Source of the DNA: Sphingorhabdus sp. Alg239-R122
GTDB taxonomy: Bacteria > Pseudomonadota > Alphaproteobacteria > Sphingomonadales > Sphingomonadaceae
Length of the DNA stretch: 64,000 nucleotides
Assembly: GCF_900537065.1 (NCBI RefSeq)
Contig: NZ_UNRC01000006.1
Span: forward strand, 56,429 to 120,428
Direction: 5' to 3'
Positions 62,015 through 64,000 of the stretch are shown here, one piece after another. The translations under genes and the position numbers were made by a program. The notes below the pieces were generated by a model that made no database searches, had not been told where the DNA came from, and saw nothing but the letters and a program-made list of their open reading frames with translations. Within the stretch, counting starts at the first letter, position 1. Each line of letters begins with the position of its first letter.

Positions 62015-64000
62015 CTATTCCGCCGCCAGCAATTCTTCTGCGCCGCCCAGGTCAACTGATACCAGCCGTGAAATGCCCTGTTCGATCATGGTGACACCGA
62101 ACAGGCGGTGCATGCGGCTCATGGTCACGGCATTGTGGGTGACAATCAGGTAGCGGGTGTTGGTCTCACGTGTCATCGTGTCGAGCAGATCGCAGAACCG
62201 TTCGATATTGGCATCATCAAGCGGCGCATCGACCTCGTCGAGAACGCAGATCGGCGCGGGATTGGTCAGGAACAGTGCAAAGATAAGCGCCACGGCGGTC
62301 AGCGCCTGTTCACCGCCCGATAACAGAGTGAGCGAAGACAGTCGCTTGCCCGGGGGCTGCGCCATGATTTCGAGACCTGCCTGAAGCGGATCATCACTGT
62401 CGACCAGTTCCAGATGCGCCTTGCCGCCGTTGAACAGCTCGGCAAACAGCTTGCGGAAATGCTGGTCGACGGTTTCGAACGCATCCAATAACCGTGTGCG
62501 ACCTTCACGGTTCAGACTGCCGATTGATCCGCGTAACCGGTTGATGGCTTCGGTCAGTTCGGCATGTTCTGCATGCCCCTTGTCAATTTCCGCCTGCGTT
62601 TCTTCCAACTCATCCGCCGCTACCAGATTGACCGGGCCGATACGCTCGCGGGCGGTATTCAGCCTTTCATGCTCGGTGCTTTCGGCGGCGGCGTCACGGA
62701 TAGCGTCGGCATCAAATTCCATTTTTTCGGGCAGCATGGGCGGCGGGCATTCAAACCGCTCGCCCGAAATCCGGGCCATTTCCACACGGCGCAGATCCTG
62801 ATTTTCAGCGCGGGCGACGGCGCCAGCCCGCTCCTCTCGCGCGCTGCTCAATGCTTCGGCAGTGGTTGCCAGACTGGTTTCATGGGCGCGCAGTTCGGTC
62901 TCGGCCTCGCGCGCCGCATTTTCCAGCGTTTCCAGGCTAGCGGCTTCCTCGCTGTGGCGTGTGGTTTTAGCTGTGACCTGCTCCTTCAGCGATTCTGGCC
63001 TGGCGGCCAGCACTGCGCGCTCTTCGGCCAGTTCTTCGATGCGTTTCGCCATATCGGCCATCCGCGTGGCCGCTTCGGAAGAGCGCGCCTGCCAACCCTT
63101 GATTTCGGCGCTGATGACAGCGCCGCGCTCACGTGCCTGTGACAGCGATTGATCGAGTGCGGACACCGCGGCCTGCGCGCTTTGCATTGCGCTGCGTGCG
63201 GCATCATTTTGCGCCTGTAATTTCTCGGTTTCCGCCTGCTGCTTTGCTCCATCGGGCAGCGCCGCGCGGGTCTTGCGTGCGGCATCCAGCTCAGCCTGTG
63301 CTTCTTCCCGATCGCCTGCGACAGCTTTGATCTGCGTTTCCAGTTCATCACGCCGTTCGCGTGCGCGGCGGCGTGCATATTCGCACTGGTCCAAAGCGCG
63401 CAGGGCTTCGCGCTCTTCGGCACTGGCGGTATCAATGGCGGTGCGGGCCGAACGGATATCATTCTGTATGGCGTTCAGCTTTTCAACATGCGCTGTGAGC
63501 ACAGTCTCTGCCGCTTCGGTGGCTGTGAGAGCAGCAGGTACAAGCTTCTGCAATTCTTCCAGCCGGGTACGCCGGGCCAGCCTTTCAGCGGTGGCAGCGC
63601 CATCGCCATGCGACACAAATCCGTCCCAGCGGCGCAGCCGCCCAGACAGTGTAACCAAACGCTCGCCCAGCCGGAGCGGTGCGCCATCATCTTTTTCCAT
63701 GACCCAGATATGGCGGAGCCGCGACGACAGTGCTTCGGGCGCTGAAACATGGTCCGCCAGCCGCGATGCATCTATGCGGTTGCCGCTGCTATCCCCGTCC
63801 ATGGCGGTGCCAGTCCAGAAACGGCCATCGCCATCGGCTTTGCCCACTGCGGCACTTAGGTCATCGCCCAGTGCGGCGGCGAGTGCGGTCTCATAACCTT
63901 TGTTCGCGCTGACATCATCCAGCGCCTTGCCGCTACCCTGCTGCTGCGCCAGCTCGCGGGTAAGTGCGGCAAGTTCACGTTCGAGCGCAGCGGAATCGGC
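62015..64000 (-). CDS. smc: Chromosome segregation protein SMC, C-terminal part
   Basis: About 661 residues are visible; the gene continues past the right edge. Hinge text G-Y-E-T-A-L-A-A-A-L-G-D-D-L lies near the edge, followed by a long coiled coil (R/E/A-rich, about 63600-62700) and the C-terminal ATPase half: signature L-S-G-G-E-Q-A-L-T-A-V-A-L and Walker B C-V-L-D-E-V-D-A-P-L-D. SMC with ScpA/ScpB condenses and segregates chromosomes. Confidence 0.96.
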   Translation of the reverse strand, partial: ADSAALERELAALTRELAQQQGSGKALDDVSANKGYETALAAALGDDLSAAVGKADGDGRFWTGTAMDGDSSGNRIDASRLADHVSAPEALSSRLRHIWVMEKDDGAPLRLGERLVTLSGRLRRWDGFVSHGDGAATAERLARRTRLEELQKLVPAALTATEAAETVLTAHVEKLNAIQNDIRSARTAIDTASAEEREALRALDQCEYARRRARERRDELETQIKAVAGDREEAQAELDAARKTRAALPDGAKQQAETEKLQAQNDAARSAMQSAQAAVSALDQSLSQARERGAVISAEIKGWQARSSEAATRMADMAKRIEELAEERAVLAARPESLKEQVTAKTTRHSEEAASLETLENAAREAETELRAHETSLATTAEALSSAREERAGAVARAENQDLRRVEMARISGERFECPPPMLPEKMEFDADAIRDAAAESTEHERLNTARERIGPVNLVAADELEETQAEIDKGHAEHAELTEAINRLRGSIGSLNREGRTRLLDAFETVDQHFRKLFAELFNGGKAHLELVDSDDPLQAGLEIMAQPPGKRLSSLTLLSGGEQALTAVALIFALFLTNPAPICVLDEVDAPLDDANIERFCDLLDTMTRETNTRYLIVTHNAVTMSRMHRLFGVTMIEQGISRLVSVDLGGAEELLAAE

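Overview
The window is chromosomal DNA of moderate GC from an alphaproteobacterium, almost certainly a member of the Sphingomonadales. The main evidence is a serine palmitoyltransferase with a dedicated acyl carrier protein, ceramide reductase and ceramide synthase genes, plant-type glutamate-cysteine ligase, TrcR (DUF1013), ErpA, two large TonB-dependent receptors and several prolyl peptidases. Genus cannot be fixed from the sequence alone. No phage, plasmid, CRISPR or intact insertion sequence is visible.

Layout. 1-2.8 kb: the 3' end of acs, then a regulator-rich group (XRE, MarR-like, two small unknown proteins, LuxR-HTH with a membrane tail) flanked by two diverged ~63-bp repeats. 3.2-12.4 kb: one long rightward gene set beginning at a perfect 23-bp palindrome that looks like a Zur operator: DUF2946, DUF1826, TonB receptor, ABC ATPase, two ABC-2 permeases, a Zur-like Fur-family repressor and an S46 exopeptidase overlapping zur by 8 nt, closed by a strong terminator. 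I read this as a zinc-limitation system that is not a standard znuABC locus. 12.8-16 kb: ogt, an Lrp/LysE pair, a broken prolyl aminopeptidase next to tRNA-Thr, and a 45-codon gene. 16-22.3 kb: thioesterases and three peptidases (M24 PepP, S9 oligopeptidase, secreted M1-like gluzincin). 22.3-23.2 kb: a two-gene arsR-arsI operon with a 20-bp inverted-repeat operator. 23.2-33.9 kb: fatty acyl-CoA ligase, MBL hydrolase, trcR, quinone reductase, clpA, erpA, xth and a hydrolase.

33.9-47.1 kb is an extended sphingolipid region: a GNAT-fold ceramide synthase candidate, a fatty-acid desaturase-like membrane enzyme, an LptF/LptG-like pair, DUF2141, a DAG-kinase-family lipid kinase (ceramide kinase candidate), a Tam41-like nucleotidyltransferase, spt, acp, a PycTM/DUF5706-like membrane protein, and cerR co-transcribed with obgE-proB. 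Together these could make 3-ketosphinganine, N-acylate and reduce it, phosphorylate or cytidylylate the product, and move it toward the outer membrane. The synthesis steps rest on known families; the head-group and export steps are inference.

47.2-64 kb: a repeat-tailed lipoprotein, Bax inhibitor-1 homologue, DUF350/serine protease/aquaporin set, DUF3297, a TonB receptor, gshA, a large secreted DUF11-type protein lying between gshA and rsmE, ubiA, a DUF6065-like protein, a SoxR-controlled VOC gene with a textbook 19-bp-spacer SoxR promoter, and the C-terminal part of smc running off the right edge.
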